Part shown: in pieces, positions 14,718 through 22,782 of the stretch | Numbering within the stretch: the stretch's first letter is position 1 | Layout of the letters: every line of letters starts with the position of its first letter | From: Actinobacteria bacterium OV320 | Lineage (GTDB): Bacteria; Actinomycetota; Actinomycetes; Streptomycetales; Streptomycetaceae | Direction: 5' to 3' | Assembly (NCBI GenBank): GCA_001298545.1 | Contig: LJCX01000037.1 | Coordinates: 164,363-228,362, forward strand | DNA length: 64,000 bases | Made by a program: the position numbers and the translations under genes | The notes under the pieces: generated by a model | The model's database searches: none | What the model was told of the DNA's origin: nothing | What the model saw: only the letters and a program-made list of their open reading frames with translations

Positions 14718-17156
14718 ATGGCGGGACCCCGAGTGGTGATCATCGGAGCGGGCGTCGTGGGAGCGGCACTCGCGGACGAGATCTCCGCGCGCGGCTGGAC
14801 CGATGTGACCGTGGTCGACCAGGGCCCGCTCCCCGCGACCGGGGGCTCCACGTCGCACGCCCCGGGCCTGGTCTTCCAGACGAACTCCTCCAAGACGATG
14901 ACCGAGCTGGCCCGCTACACCGTCGAGAAGTTCTGCTCCCTCGACGTCGACGGCAAGCCCTGCTTCCTCCAGGTCGGCGGCCTCGAAGTGGCCACCACCC
15001 CCGAACGCCTCGCGGAACTGCACCGCCGCCTCGGCTGGATCACCGCCTGGGGCATCGAGGCGCGCCTGCTCAGCGCCGCCGAGTGCGTGGAGCAGCACCC
15101 CCTGATCGACCCGGACCGGATCCTCGGCGGCCTCCTCATCCCGACCGACGGGATCGCCAAGGCCGTGCTCGCGGTCGAGGCGCAGATCCGCCGGGCCACC
15201 GAGCGCGGCGTCACCTTCCTGGCCCGCCACGAAGTGCTGGACGTACAGCGCAGCGAGGGCCGGGTGACCGGTGTCCTCACCGACCGCGGCGAGATCGCGG
15301 CCGACATCGTGGTGTGCTGCGCCGGCATCTGGGGCCCGAGTATCGCCCGCATGGTCGGCATGAACCTCCCGCTGACCCCGCTCGCCCACCAGCTCGCCTG
15401 GACCGGCCCGATCCCGGCGCTCGCGGGCCGGACACAGGAGGCGGTGCGGCCGATCCTGCGCCACCAGGACGCCGACCTCTACTACCGCGACCGCTTCGAC
15501 GGCATCGGCATCGGCTACTACGGCCACCGCCCGATGCCCGTCTCGGCCGACGACATCCTCTCCGTCGACGAGGCCGACGACATGCCGTCGGTCCTGAAGT
15601 TCACCGAGGACGACTTCGCCGACGCCTGGACCGAGACCCGGTCCCTGCTCCCCGCGACACAGGAGGCCAAGGTCGAGGAGGGCATCAACGGCCTGTTCTC
15701 CTTCACCACCGACAACTTCCCGCTGCTGGGCGAGTCCCCGGACGTCAAGGGCTTCTGGGTGGCCGAGGCGGTCTGGGTCACGCACTCGGCGGGCGTCGGC
15801 CGGGCCCTGGCCGAATGGCTGGTCGACGGCTTCTGCTCGTCCTTCGACCTGCACGAGTGCGACGTCAACCGCTTCGAGCCGCACCAGCTGTCCCCGGAGT
15901 ACGTCCTGGCCCGCGACTGCCGCAACTTCGTCGAGGTCTACGACATCCTCCACCCCCTCCAGCCGTCGGGCGACCCGCGTCCGATCCGCACGAGCCCCTT
16001 CCACACCCGGCAGCAGGAGCACGGCGCGTTCTTCCTGGAGGCGAACGGCTGGGAGCGCCCGCAGTGGTACGAGGCCAACGCGGGACTCGTCGAAGGCCGC
16101 AACATCCCCACGCCCGACGACTGGGCCGCGCAGTACTGGTCGCCCGTCGTCGGCGCCGAGGCACAGGCCACCCGCGAGACCGTCGCGATGTACGACATGA
16201 CCGCCCTCAAGCGGCTCGAGGTCAGCGGCCGGGGTGCCGCGGCCTTCCTGGAGGGGCTGACCACCGGCAAGGTCGCCAAGTCGGTCGGCTCGGTGACGTA
16301 CACCCTGCTCCTGGACCGGGACGGCGGCATCCGCAGCGATGTCACCGTCGCCCGCCTGGCCCCCGACCTCTTCCAGGTCGGCGCCAACGGCAACCTGGAC
16401 CTCGACTGGTTCGCCCGCCGGCTCCCCGCCGACGGCACGGTGCAGGTCCGCGACATCACCCCCGGCACCTGCTGCATCGGCCTGTGGGGCCCCCTGGCCC
16501 GCAAGGTCCTCCAGCCGCTGACGGACGAGGACTTCTCGGGCGACGGCCTGAAGTACTTCCGCGCCAAGCGCGCCTACATCGGCTCGGTGCCCGTCACCGC
16601 GATGCGGCTGTCGTACGTGGGTGAGCTCGGCTGGGAGCTCTACACCACCGCCGACCAGGGCCTGAAACTGTGGGACACCCTGTGGCGGGCGGCGAAGCCG
16701 CTCGGCGGCGTCATCGCCGGCCGCGGCGCCTTCAACAGCCTCCGCCTGGAGAAGGGTTACCGCTCCTTCGGTACCGACATGACCTTCGAGCACGACCCCT
16801 ACGAGGCCGGGGTCGGCTTCGCCGTCAAGCTCGACAAGGGCGACTTCCTCGGCAAGGCCGCCCTGGAGCGCCGCAAGGAAGACGTCCGGCGCAGGCTGAC
16901 CTGTCTCACCATCGACGACCCGCGGTCGGTCGTCCTGGGCAAGGAGCCGGTCTACGACGGCGACCGCGCGGTCGGCTATGTCACCAGCGCCGCCTACGGC
17001 TACACGATCGGCAAGGGCATCGCCTACGCCTGGCTCCCCACGGAACTCGCCGTCCCCGGGACGGCGGTCCACATCGGCTACTTCGACCAACGGGTGGAGG
17101 CGGTCGTGGCCGAGGAGCCGCTGTTCGACCCGACGATGTCCCGCCTCCGTGGCTGA
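14718..17156 (+). CDS. dmg: Dimethylglycine oxidase/dehydrogenase (FAD + folate domains)
   Basis: An 812-aa fusion of a DAO-type FAD domain and a GcvT-like folate domain. The N terminus has VVIIGAGVVGAALADEI, and GGSTSHAPGL (residues 42-51) holds a histidine at the position where relatives bind FAD covalently. The C-terminal half (from about residue 440) is aminomethyltransferase-like, including LEKGYRSFGTDMTFEHDPYEAG. The family oxidises N,N-dimethylglycine to sarcosine and transfers the one-carbon unit to THF. GGAGG precedes the ATG. It heads the probable operon with soxB, soxDA and soxG. Sarcosine dehydrogenase is the main alternative, but a separate sarcosine oxidase follows. Confidence 0.87.
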   Translation: MAGPRVVIIGAGVVGAALADEISARGWTDVTVVDQGPLPATGGSTSHAPGLVFQTNSSKTMTELARYTVEKFCSLDVDGKPCFLQVGGLEVATTPERLAELHRRLGWITAWGIEARLLSAAECVEQHPLIDPDRILGGLLIPTDGIAKAVLAVEAQIRRATERGVTFLARHEVLDVQRSEGRVTGVLTDRGEIAADIVVCCAGIWGPSIARMVGMNLPLTPLAHQLAWTGPIPALAGRTQEAVRPILRHQDADLYYRDRFDGIGIGYYGHRPMPVSADDILSVDEADDMPSVLKFTEDDFADAWTETRSLLPATQEAKVEEGINGLFSFTTDNFPLLGESPDVKGFWVAEAVWVTHSAGVGRALAEWLVDGFCSSFDLHECDVNRFEPHQLSPEYVLARDCRNFVEVYDILHPLQPSGDPRPIRTSPFHTRQQEHGAFFLEANGWERPQWYEANAGLVEGRNIPTPDDWAAQYWSPVVGAEAQATRETVAMYDMTALKRLEVSGRGAAAFLEGLTTGKVAKSVGSVTYTLLLDRDGGIRSDVTVARLAPDLFQVGANGNLDLDWFARRLPADGTVQVRDITPGTCCIGLWGPLARKVLQPLTDEDFSGDGLKYFRAKRAYIGSVPVTAMRLSYVGELGWELYTTADQGLKLWDTLWRAAKPLGGVIAGRGAFNSLRLEKGYRSFGTDMTFEHDPYEAGVGFAVKLDKGDFLGKAALERRKEDVRRRLTCLTIDDPRSVVLGKEPVYDGDRAVGYVTSAAYGYTIGKGIAYAWLPTELAVPGTAVHIGYFDQRVEAVVAEEPLFDPTMSRLRG

Positions 17157-17212
17157 GCGGATCGCAGGCCTTGGGGCGTTGCAGCTCAGGCTCGTAGGAA
17201 GGAGGACGGTCG

Positions 17213-17395
17213 ATGACCGCACAGTTGGCTGACGGCAGGGCGACCGCCGCCGACATCCGCCACGAACTCGCCGACATCATCACGCCGGCCCTCCGGCTCG
17301 CGCCGGGCGTCGTCGCGCCGCGTGCCCGCACCGAGGCCCCAGCGGCCAAGCACCCGCTCTCTCCGCACCCCTCGCACGACGGAGCTGTCCGATGA
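17213..17395 (+). CDS. Small 60-aa protein coupled to soxB (unknown)
   Basis: A short reading frame with a strong ribosome site (AAGGAGG about nine bases before ATG) whose TGA overlaps the soxB ATG (ATGA). Its codons are G/C-rich at third positions like the neighbours. The protein begins MTAQLADGRATAADIRHELA and its second half is Pro/Ala/His-rich with no membrane segment. I do not recognise the family. Placement inside the demethylation operon and the overlap suggest it is translated, at least to couple soxB expression. It could also be the remnant of a larger gene. Confidence 0.6.
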   Translation: MTAQLADGRATAADIRHELADIITPALRLAPGVVAPRARTEAPAAKHPLSPHPSHDGAVR

Positions 17396-18624
17396 GCCCC
17401 AGCACCCCCGGCGCCGACCTCCCCGACCACCCCGACCGGCTCTGGCGCAACCCCGAACCCAGGCGGTCGTACGACGTGATCGTCGTGGGTGGCGGCGGCC
17501 ACGGCCTGGCCACCGCCCACTACCTGGCGAGGAACCACGGCATCACCAATGTCGCGGTCCTGGAGAAGGGCTGGCTGGGCGGCGGCAACATGGCCCGCAA
17601 CACCACGATCATCCGCTCCAACTACCTGTGGGACGAGAGCGCCGGCATCTACGAACACGCCCTCAAACTGTGGGAAGGGCTGGCGGAAGAGCTCGACTAC
17701 CCGATCCTCTTCTCCCAGCGCGGCGTGCTGAACCTCGCCCACAGCCTCCAGGACGTCCGCGACAGCGTGCGCCGGGTCGAGGCCAACCGGCTCAACGGCG
17801 TCGACGCCGAGTGGCTCGACGCCGAGCAGGTCAAAGAGGTCTGCCCGATCGTCAACATCTCACCCGACGTGCGCTACCCGGTCCTGGGCGGCACCTACCA
17901 GCCACGCGCCGGCATCGCCAAACACGACTACGTCGCCTGGGGATTCGCCCGCTCCGCGGACGCCGCCGGCATCGACATCATCCAGAACTGCGAGGTCACC
18001 GGCCTGGACGTGGTCGGCGGCCGGGTGGTCGGCGTGCAGACCACGCGCGGACCCATCGCCGCGGGCAAGGTGGCCCTGTGCTCGGCCGGCCACACCTCGG
18101 TCCTCGCCGCCATGGCCGGCATCGAACTCCCCCTCCAGAGCCACCCGTTGCAGGCCCTGGTCTCCGAACTCCTGGAGCCCGTCCACCCCACGGTGGTCAT
18201 GTCCAACGCCGTCCATGTGTACGTCAGCCAGGCGCACAAGGGCGAACTGGTGATGGGCGCCGGTATCGACGCGTACAACTCCTACACCCAGCGCGGCGCC
18301 TTCCACATCATCGAAGAGCAGATGTCCGCCGCCCTGGAGCTCTTCCCGGTCTTCGCCCGCGCCCATGTGCTGCGCACCTGGGGCGGCATCGTCGACGTCA
18401 GCCCGGACGCCTCGCCGATCGTCGGCCTCAGCCCGGTCGACAACCTGTACCTCAACTGCGGGTGGGGCACGGGCGGTTTCAAGGCCACCCCGGGCGTCGG
18501 CTGGGTCTACGCCCACACCATCGCCCACGACACGCCCCACTCCCTCAACGCCCCCTTCTCGCTCGACCGTTTCACCACCGGCGCGCTCGTCGACGAGCAC
18601 GGCGCGGCCGCGGTGGCCCACTAG
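17392..18624 (+). CDS. soxB: Sarcosine oxidase beta subunit
   Basis: A 410-aa DAO-family flavoprotein with the FAD-binding motif VIVVGGGGHGLATAHYL (residues 29-45) and His178 in GIAKHDYVAWGF, the position of the covalent FMN histidine in heterotetrameric sarcosine oxidases. The N-terminal RLWRNPEPRRSYDVI extension is typical of the subunit. With subunits delta, alpha and gamma downstream it oxidises sarcosine to glycine, hydrogen peroxide and methylene-THF (or formaldehyde without folate). The start overlaps the stop of the 60-aa frame. Confidence 0.93.
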   Translation: MSPSTPGADLPDHPDRLWRNPEPRRSYDVIVVGGGGHGLATAHYLARNHGITNVAVLEKGWLGGGNMARNTTIIRSNYLWDESAGIYEHALKLWEGLAEELDYPILFSQRGVLNLAHSLQDVRDSVRRVEANRLNGVDAEWLDAEQVKEVCPIVNISPDVRYPVLGGTYQPRAGIAKHDYVAWGFARSADAAGIDIIQNCEVTGLDVVGGRVVGVQTTRGPIAAGKVALCSAGHTSVLAAMAGIELPLQSHPLQALVSELLEPVHPTVVMSNAVHVYVSQAHKGELVMGAGIDAYNSYTQRGAFHIIEEQMSAALELFPVFARAHVLRTWGGIVDVSPDASPIVGLSPVDNLYLNCGWGTGGFKATPGVGWVYAHTIAHDTPHSLNAPFSLDRFTTGALVDEHGAAAVAH

Positions 18625-18635
18625 GGAGCCGAACG

Positions 18636-21600
18636 ATGCTGCTCATTTCCTGCCCGTGGTGCGGGCCCCGCGACGAGGCCGAGTTCCACTACGGCGGCCA
18701 GGCGCACGTGCCCTATCCCGAGGACCCCGCCGCCCTCACCGACGAGGAGTGGGCGCGCTACCTCTTCTTCCGCGACAACCCCAAGGGCCCGTTCGCCGAG
18801 CGCTGGAGCCACGCGGCGGGCTGCCGCAAGTGGTTCAACGCGGTGCGCGACACCTCGACGAACGAGGTCCTGGCGGTGTACCGGCCGGGAGAGACCCGCC
18901 CGCCCCTCACGCAGCCCGGAGCGGCCGCTTCGGCTGTCGGCCCAGCCACTTCGGCCGCCGAGCCGGCCACTTCGGTAGTCGAGCCGGGCCCTTCTGCTCC
19001 CGCCCAGGCCACTTCGGCTGCCGCCTCGGCGATGCCGGCCGTCCCGGCTATCCCGGCCGTCCCGGCTGTCGCGGCCGCCTCGGCCATCCCGGCTATCCCG
19101 GCCGCCTCGGCCGCCTCGGCCGTCCCGGCCGTCCCGTCCCGTCCGGCCACCACCGAGCCCGGTCCGGCGATTCCGGCTCGTCCGGTCACTTCGATGCCCG
19201 GTCGGGCAATTCCAGCCCGTCCGGCGTTTGAGGACGAGGCCCCTTCAGGGCCGAACGGGGGACCGGGGGCGGAGCCCCCGGCACGGCAGGCGAGCCAACC
19301 GCACCGCCTGGCCACCGGTGGCCGCATCGACCGCGACAACCCCCTCACCTTCACCTTCGACGGCACCGAGTACCAGGGCTACCGAGGCGACACCCTCGCC
19401 TCCGCCCTCCTCGCCAACGGCGTCATCGCGACAGCGACCAGCATCAGACTCGGCCGCCCCCGCGGCATCTTCTCCGCCGGCGTGGAGGAACCCAACGCCG
19501 TCATCCAGATCGAGGAACCCTTCCCCGAGCCGATGCTCCCCGCGACGACGGTCGAGCTGCACGACGGCCTCGTCGCGACCAGCCTCCCCGGCCAGGGCCG
19601 CCTGGCCACCGAACCGGACCCCGCCCGCTACGACGCCGTACACGCCCACTGCGACCTGCTGGTCGTCGGCGCGGGCCCGGCCGGCCTCGCGGCCGCGGCG
19701 GCGGCGGCACGGAGCGGCGCCCGCGTCATCCTCGCCGACGACCAGCCGGAACCCGGCGGCAGCCTGCTCGGCACCGGCGACCACCTCGACTGGGTGGAGG
19801 CGACGCGCGCAGAGCTCGAAGCCGCCCCCGAGGTACGCGTTTTGCCGCGCACCACCGTCTTCGGCCACTACGACGACAACCACCTCCTCGCCGTCGAGCG
19901 CCGCACCAACCACTTCGGCGCCGAGGCCCCGGAGCAGGTCTCCCGCGAGCGTGTCTGGCGGATCCGCGCCCGGCGCGTGGTCCTCGCGACCGGCGCCCAC
20001 GAGCGCTCGCTGGCGTTCGGCGACAACGACCGCCCCGGTGTGATGCTGGCCGCCTCGGCCCGGACGTACCTCCACCGTTACGCGGTCCTGCCCGGCCGGC
20101 ACGCGGTCGTGTTCACCACCAACGACAGTGCGTACGCCGCCGCGCTCGACCTGGCGGCGGCCGGGGTGGGCATCGCGGCGATCGTCGACACCCGGTCCGA
20201 GCCGGGGGAGTGGGCCGAGCGCGCCCGGTCCGCGGGGATCGAGGTGCTGGCCGGACACGCGGTCACGGACACGGAGGGCGGGACCCGGCTCACCGGCGTG
20301 ACGGTCGCCCCGTACGGGGAGCCCGCAGAACGGCGAGCAGCCTCCTCACAGCGGGAGTTCGCCGTCGACCTGCTCCTGGTGTCCGGTGGCTGGAACCCCG
20401 TCGCGCATCTGTTCAGCCAGGCGGGCGGCAAGCTCCGTCACGACGACGTGCTCGGCACGTTCGTTCCCGACAGCTGCCGTCAGGCCGTGGAGGTCGTGGG
20501 CAGTGCGAACGGGGTCCTCGATCTCGCCACGGCCCTCGCGCAGGGCGCGGCGGCCGGCGCCCGCGCGGTCGAGGCGGAGGGTCGCCCCTCCGGGGCGCCC
20601 GCCCTCCCGGCCGTCGCCGCCGCACCGCACACCCCGCCCATGCAGGTGTTCGCCGTCCCGACCTCCACCGGGGCACCCCGGTTCGTCGACCTCCAACGCG
20701 ATGTCACGGTCGACGACCTGGCGCGGGCGACCGGGGCGGGCCTGCGCTCGGTGGAGCACACCAAGCGCTACACCACGGCCGGCACCGCCAACGACCAGGG
20801 CAAGACGGGCGGAGCGCTGGCGAGCGGGATCGTCGCCGAACTCCTCGGCGTGGACATCTCGGCGCTGGGCCTGCCCACGTTCCGGCCGCCGTACGTCCCC
20901 GTCTCCTTCGCGGCGCTCGCCGGCCGCGACCGGGGCGCGCTGTCCGACCCGATCCGTACGACCGCCGTCCACGCGTGGCATGTCGCGCACGGCGCCCTGT
21001 TCGAGAACGTCGGCCAGTGGAAGCGGCCCTGGTACTACCCGCGGGACGGCGAGGACATGCGGGCGGCCGTGCTGCGCGAGTGCGCGGCCGCCCGGGAGGG
21101 TGTCGCCTTCATGGACGCCTCCACCCTCGGCAAGATCGACGTGCAGGGCCCGGACGCCGCCGTCTTCCTCGACCGGCTCTACACCAACATGATGAGCACC
21201 CTGAAGGTCGGCATGATCCGCTACGGCGTCATGTGCCGCCTGGACGGCATGATCTTCGACGACGGAACGGTCATCCGCCTCGCCCAGGACCGCTTCCTGG
21301 TCACCACCACCACGGGCAACGCGGCCGCCGTACTGGACTGGATGGAGGAGTGGCTCCAGACCGAGTGGCCCGAACTCCGCGTCCACTGCACCTCGGTCAC
21401 CGAGCAGTGGGCCACCGTCGCCCTGGTCGGACCGCGTTCGCGCGAGGTGCTCGGCTCGCTCGCACCCCGGCTGGCCGTCGCCAACGACGACTTCCCGTTC
21501 ATGGCGTGGCGGGACACGACGGTCGCGGGGATCGACGCGAGGGTGTGCCGGATCAGCTTCTCCGGTGAACTCGCCTACGAGATCAACGTGTCGCCGTGGG

Positions 21601-22127
21601 AGGCCCTCGCCCTGTGGGAGGCGCTGTACGAGGCGGGCGCCCCGTACGGCATCACGCCCTACGGCACGGAGACCATGCACGTCCTGCGGGCCGAGAAGGG
21701 CTACCCGATCATCGGCCAGGACAGCGACGGCACCGTCACCCCGCAGGACCTCGGGATGGGCTGGGCGGTGTCGAAGAAGAAGCCCGACTTCATCGGCAAG
21801 CGCTCGTACGCCCGCGCCGACACCGTCCGCGCCGACCGCAAGCATCTGGTGGGCCTGCTCCCCGAGGACCCGGGGACCTTCCTGCCCGAGGGCACCCACC
21901 TGGTCGCCGACAGTGTGCTGCCCGCGCCGCCCGTCCCGATGCTCGGCCATGTCACCTCCAGCTACCGCAGCGCCGCCCTCGGCCGTACCTTCGCGCTCGC
22001 CCTGGTCAAGGGCGGCCGGGACCGTATCGGCGAACGTCTCTACGCGCCCGTGGGCGACCGGCTGGTTCCGGTGACGGTCGCAAGCCCCGTCCTCTACGAC
22101 CCCGAGGGAGCCCGCCGCGATGGCTGA
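18636..22127 (+). CDS. soxDA: Fused sarcosine oxidase delta-alpha subunit
   Basis: A single 1163-aa reading frame joins two normally separate subunits. Residues 1-92 are SoxD with its zinc ligands Cys6, Cys9, His59 and Cys63 (SCPWCG; WSHAAGC). Residues 93-220 are a low-complexity Ala/Pro/Ser linker. Residues from about 221 are SoxA: a 2Fe-2S-like N domain (NPLTFTFDGTEYQGYRGDT), the FAD motif LLVVGAGPAGLAAAAAA at 341-357, then a GcvT-like folate domain from about 815. No stop codon separates the parts, and no ATG or GTG with a ribosome site precedes the SoxA domain. All catalytic landmarks of both subunits are intact, so the fusion is probably functional. A sequencing frameshift is possible but not indicated. 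Confidence 0.88.
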   Translation: MLLISCPWCGPRDEAEFHYGGQAHVPYPEDPAALTDEEWARYLFFRDNPKGPFAERWSHAAGCRKWFNAVRDTSTNEVLAVYRPGETRPPLTQPGAAASAVGPATSAAEPATSVVEPGPSAPAQATSAAASAMPAVPAIPAVPAVAAASAIPAIPAASAASAVPAVPSRPATTEPGPAIPARPVTSMPGRAIPARPAFEDEAPSGPNGGPGAEPPARQASQPHRLATGGRIDRDNPLTFTFDGTEYQGYRGDTLASALLANGVIATATSIRLGRPRGIFSAGVEEPNAVIQIEEPFPEPMLPATTVELHDGLVATSLPGQGRLATEPDPARYDAVHAHCDLLVVGAGPAGLAAAAAAARSGARVILADDQPEPGGSLLGTGDHLDWVEATRAELEAAPEVRVLPRTTVFGHYDDNHLLAVERRTNHFGAEAPEQVSRERVWRIRARRVVLATGAHERSLAFGDNDRPGVMLAASARTYLHRYAVLPGRHAVVFTTNDSAYAAALDLAAAGVGIAAIVDTRSEPGEWAERARSAGIEVLAGHAVTDTEGGTRLTGVTVAPYGEPAERRAASSQREFAVDLLLVSGGWNPVAHLFSQAGGKLRHDDVLGTFVPDSCRQAVEVVGSANGVLDLATALAQGAAAGARAVEAEGRPSGAPALPAVAAAPHTPPMQVFAVPTSTGAPRFVDLQRDVTVDDLARATGAGLRSVEHTKRYTTAGTANDQGKTGGALASGIVAELLGVDISALGLPTFRPPYVPVSFAALAGRDRGALSDPIRTTAVHAWHVAHGALFENVGQWKRPWYYPRDGEDMRAAVLRECAAAREGVAFMDASTLGKIDVQGPDAAVFLDRLYTNMMSTLKVGMIRYGVMCRLDGMIFDDGTVIRLAQDRFLVTTTTGNAAAVLDWMEEWLQTEWPELRVHCTSVTEQWATVALVGPRSREVLGSLAPRLAVANDDFPFMAWRDTTVAGIDARVCRISFSGELAYEINVSPWEALALWEALYEAGAPYGITPYGTETMHVLRAEKGYPIIGQDSDGTVTPQDLGMGWAVSKKKPDFIGKRSYARADTVRADRKHLVGLLPEDPGTFLPEGTHLVADSVLPAPPVPMLGHVTSSYRSAALGRTFALALVKGGRDRIGERLYAPVGDRLVPVTVASPVLYDPEGARRDG
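18912..19295 (+). repeat. Low-complexity linker of SoxDA with a probable dispersed Streptomyces repeat
   Basis: From 18912 the DNA consists of reiterated units such as CCGGCCGTCCCGGC and TCCCGGCTATCCCGGC, giving Ala-Val-Pro-Ala-Ile-Pro repeats. The 3' part (about 19215-19282), containing GTCCGGCGTTTGAGGACGAG and two short hairpins (GGCCCCTTCAGGGCC; GGGGGCGGAGCCCCC), looks like a short intergenic repeat I remember as common in Streptomyces genomes. Its in-frame insertion would explain the loss of the soxD stop. The resemblance is from memory. Confidence 0.6.
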
Positions 22128-22722
22128 CACCGCTTCGACCGCACGGCAGCGCAGCCCGCTGGCGCATGCCGCCGACCGTCTCGCCGCCGCGACGCGCTCG
22201 TCCGGGGGCGCCGTCCGTCTGGCCGAAGTACCCTTCCTGGCCCAGCTGAACGTCCGGCTCGACGCCAAGAGTCCGGCGGCGGACGCCGTCGGGCTCGCCC
22301 TGGGGCTGCAACTGCCCCTGGAACCCGACACCGTCGTGCGCGGGGGGGACCTGCGCGCGGTGTGGCTCGGCCCCGACGAGTGGCTGGTGGTGGGCCTGCC
22401 CGGTACCCGGCGGGACCTGGAGGGCCGGATCCGCGCGGCGGCGGGGGACGCGCCCGTCTCCGTCACCGACGTGTCCGCCCAGCGCACCACCGTCCTGGTC
22501 GGCGGACCGCGGGCCCGCGACCTGCTGTCCCACGGCTGCCGGTTGGATCTGCACCCGCGCGCCTTCGGCCCCGGCCGGTGTGCCCAGACGACGCTGGCCC
22601 GCACCCAGGTGGTCCTGGTCGCCCGCGACGAGCCCCGGGCGGGCTTCTGGGTGCTGGTGCGCTCCTCCTTCGCCGACCACCTGACGAACTGGCTGCTGGA
22701 CGCGGCCGTGGAATACAGATGA
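22120..22722 (+). CDS. soxG: Sarcosine oxidase gamma subunit
   Basis: A 200-aa protein with SoxG-type features: RSPLAHAADRL at the N terminus, LAEVPFLAQLNVRL, and the segment AVWLGPDEWLVVG that resembles folate-binding YgfZ/GcvT relatives. It overlaps soxDA by eight bases. It is the small structural subunit of the heterotetrameric enzyme and ends the operon. Its stop codon lies within the first unit of a 14-bp tandem repeat. Confidence 0.9.
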   Translation: MADTASTARQRSPLAHAADRLAAATRSSGGAVRLAEVPFLAQLNVRLDAKSPAADAVGLALGLQLPLEPDTVVRGGDLRAVWLGPDEWLVVGLPGTRRDLEGRIRAAAGDAPVSVTDVSAQRTTVLVGGPRARDLLSHGCRLDLHPRAFGPGRCAQTTLARTQVVLVARDEPRAGFWVLVRSSFADHLTNWLLDAAVEYR

Positions 22723-22775
22723 ACGCACACGGGTGAACGCACACGGGTGAAGGCGTACGGGTGAACGCGTACGGG
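22720..22775. repeat. Four 14-bp tandem repeats
   Basis: Units of TGAACGCACACGGG: two perfect copies (22720-22747) then two variants with GTAC for ACAC (22748-22775). The first TGA is the soxG stop, so three further in-frame-like TGA triplets follow at 14-bp steps. It lies between the convergent soxG and amidohydrolase genes. Confidence 0.8.
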
Positions 22776-22782
22776 TCCCTCC

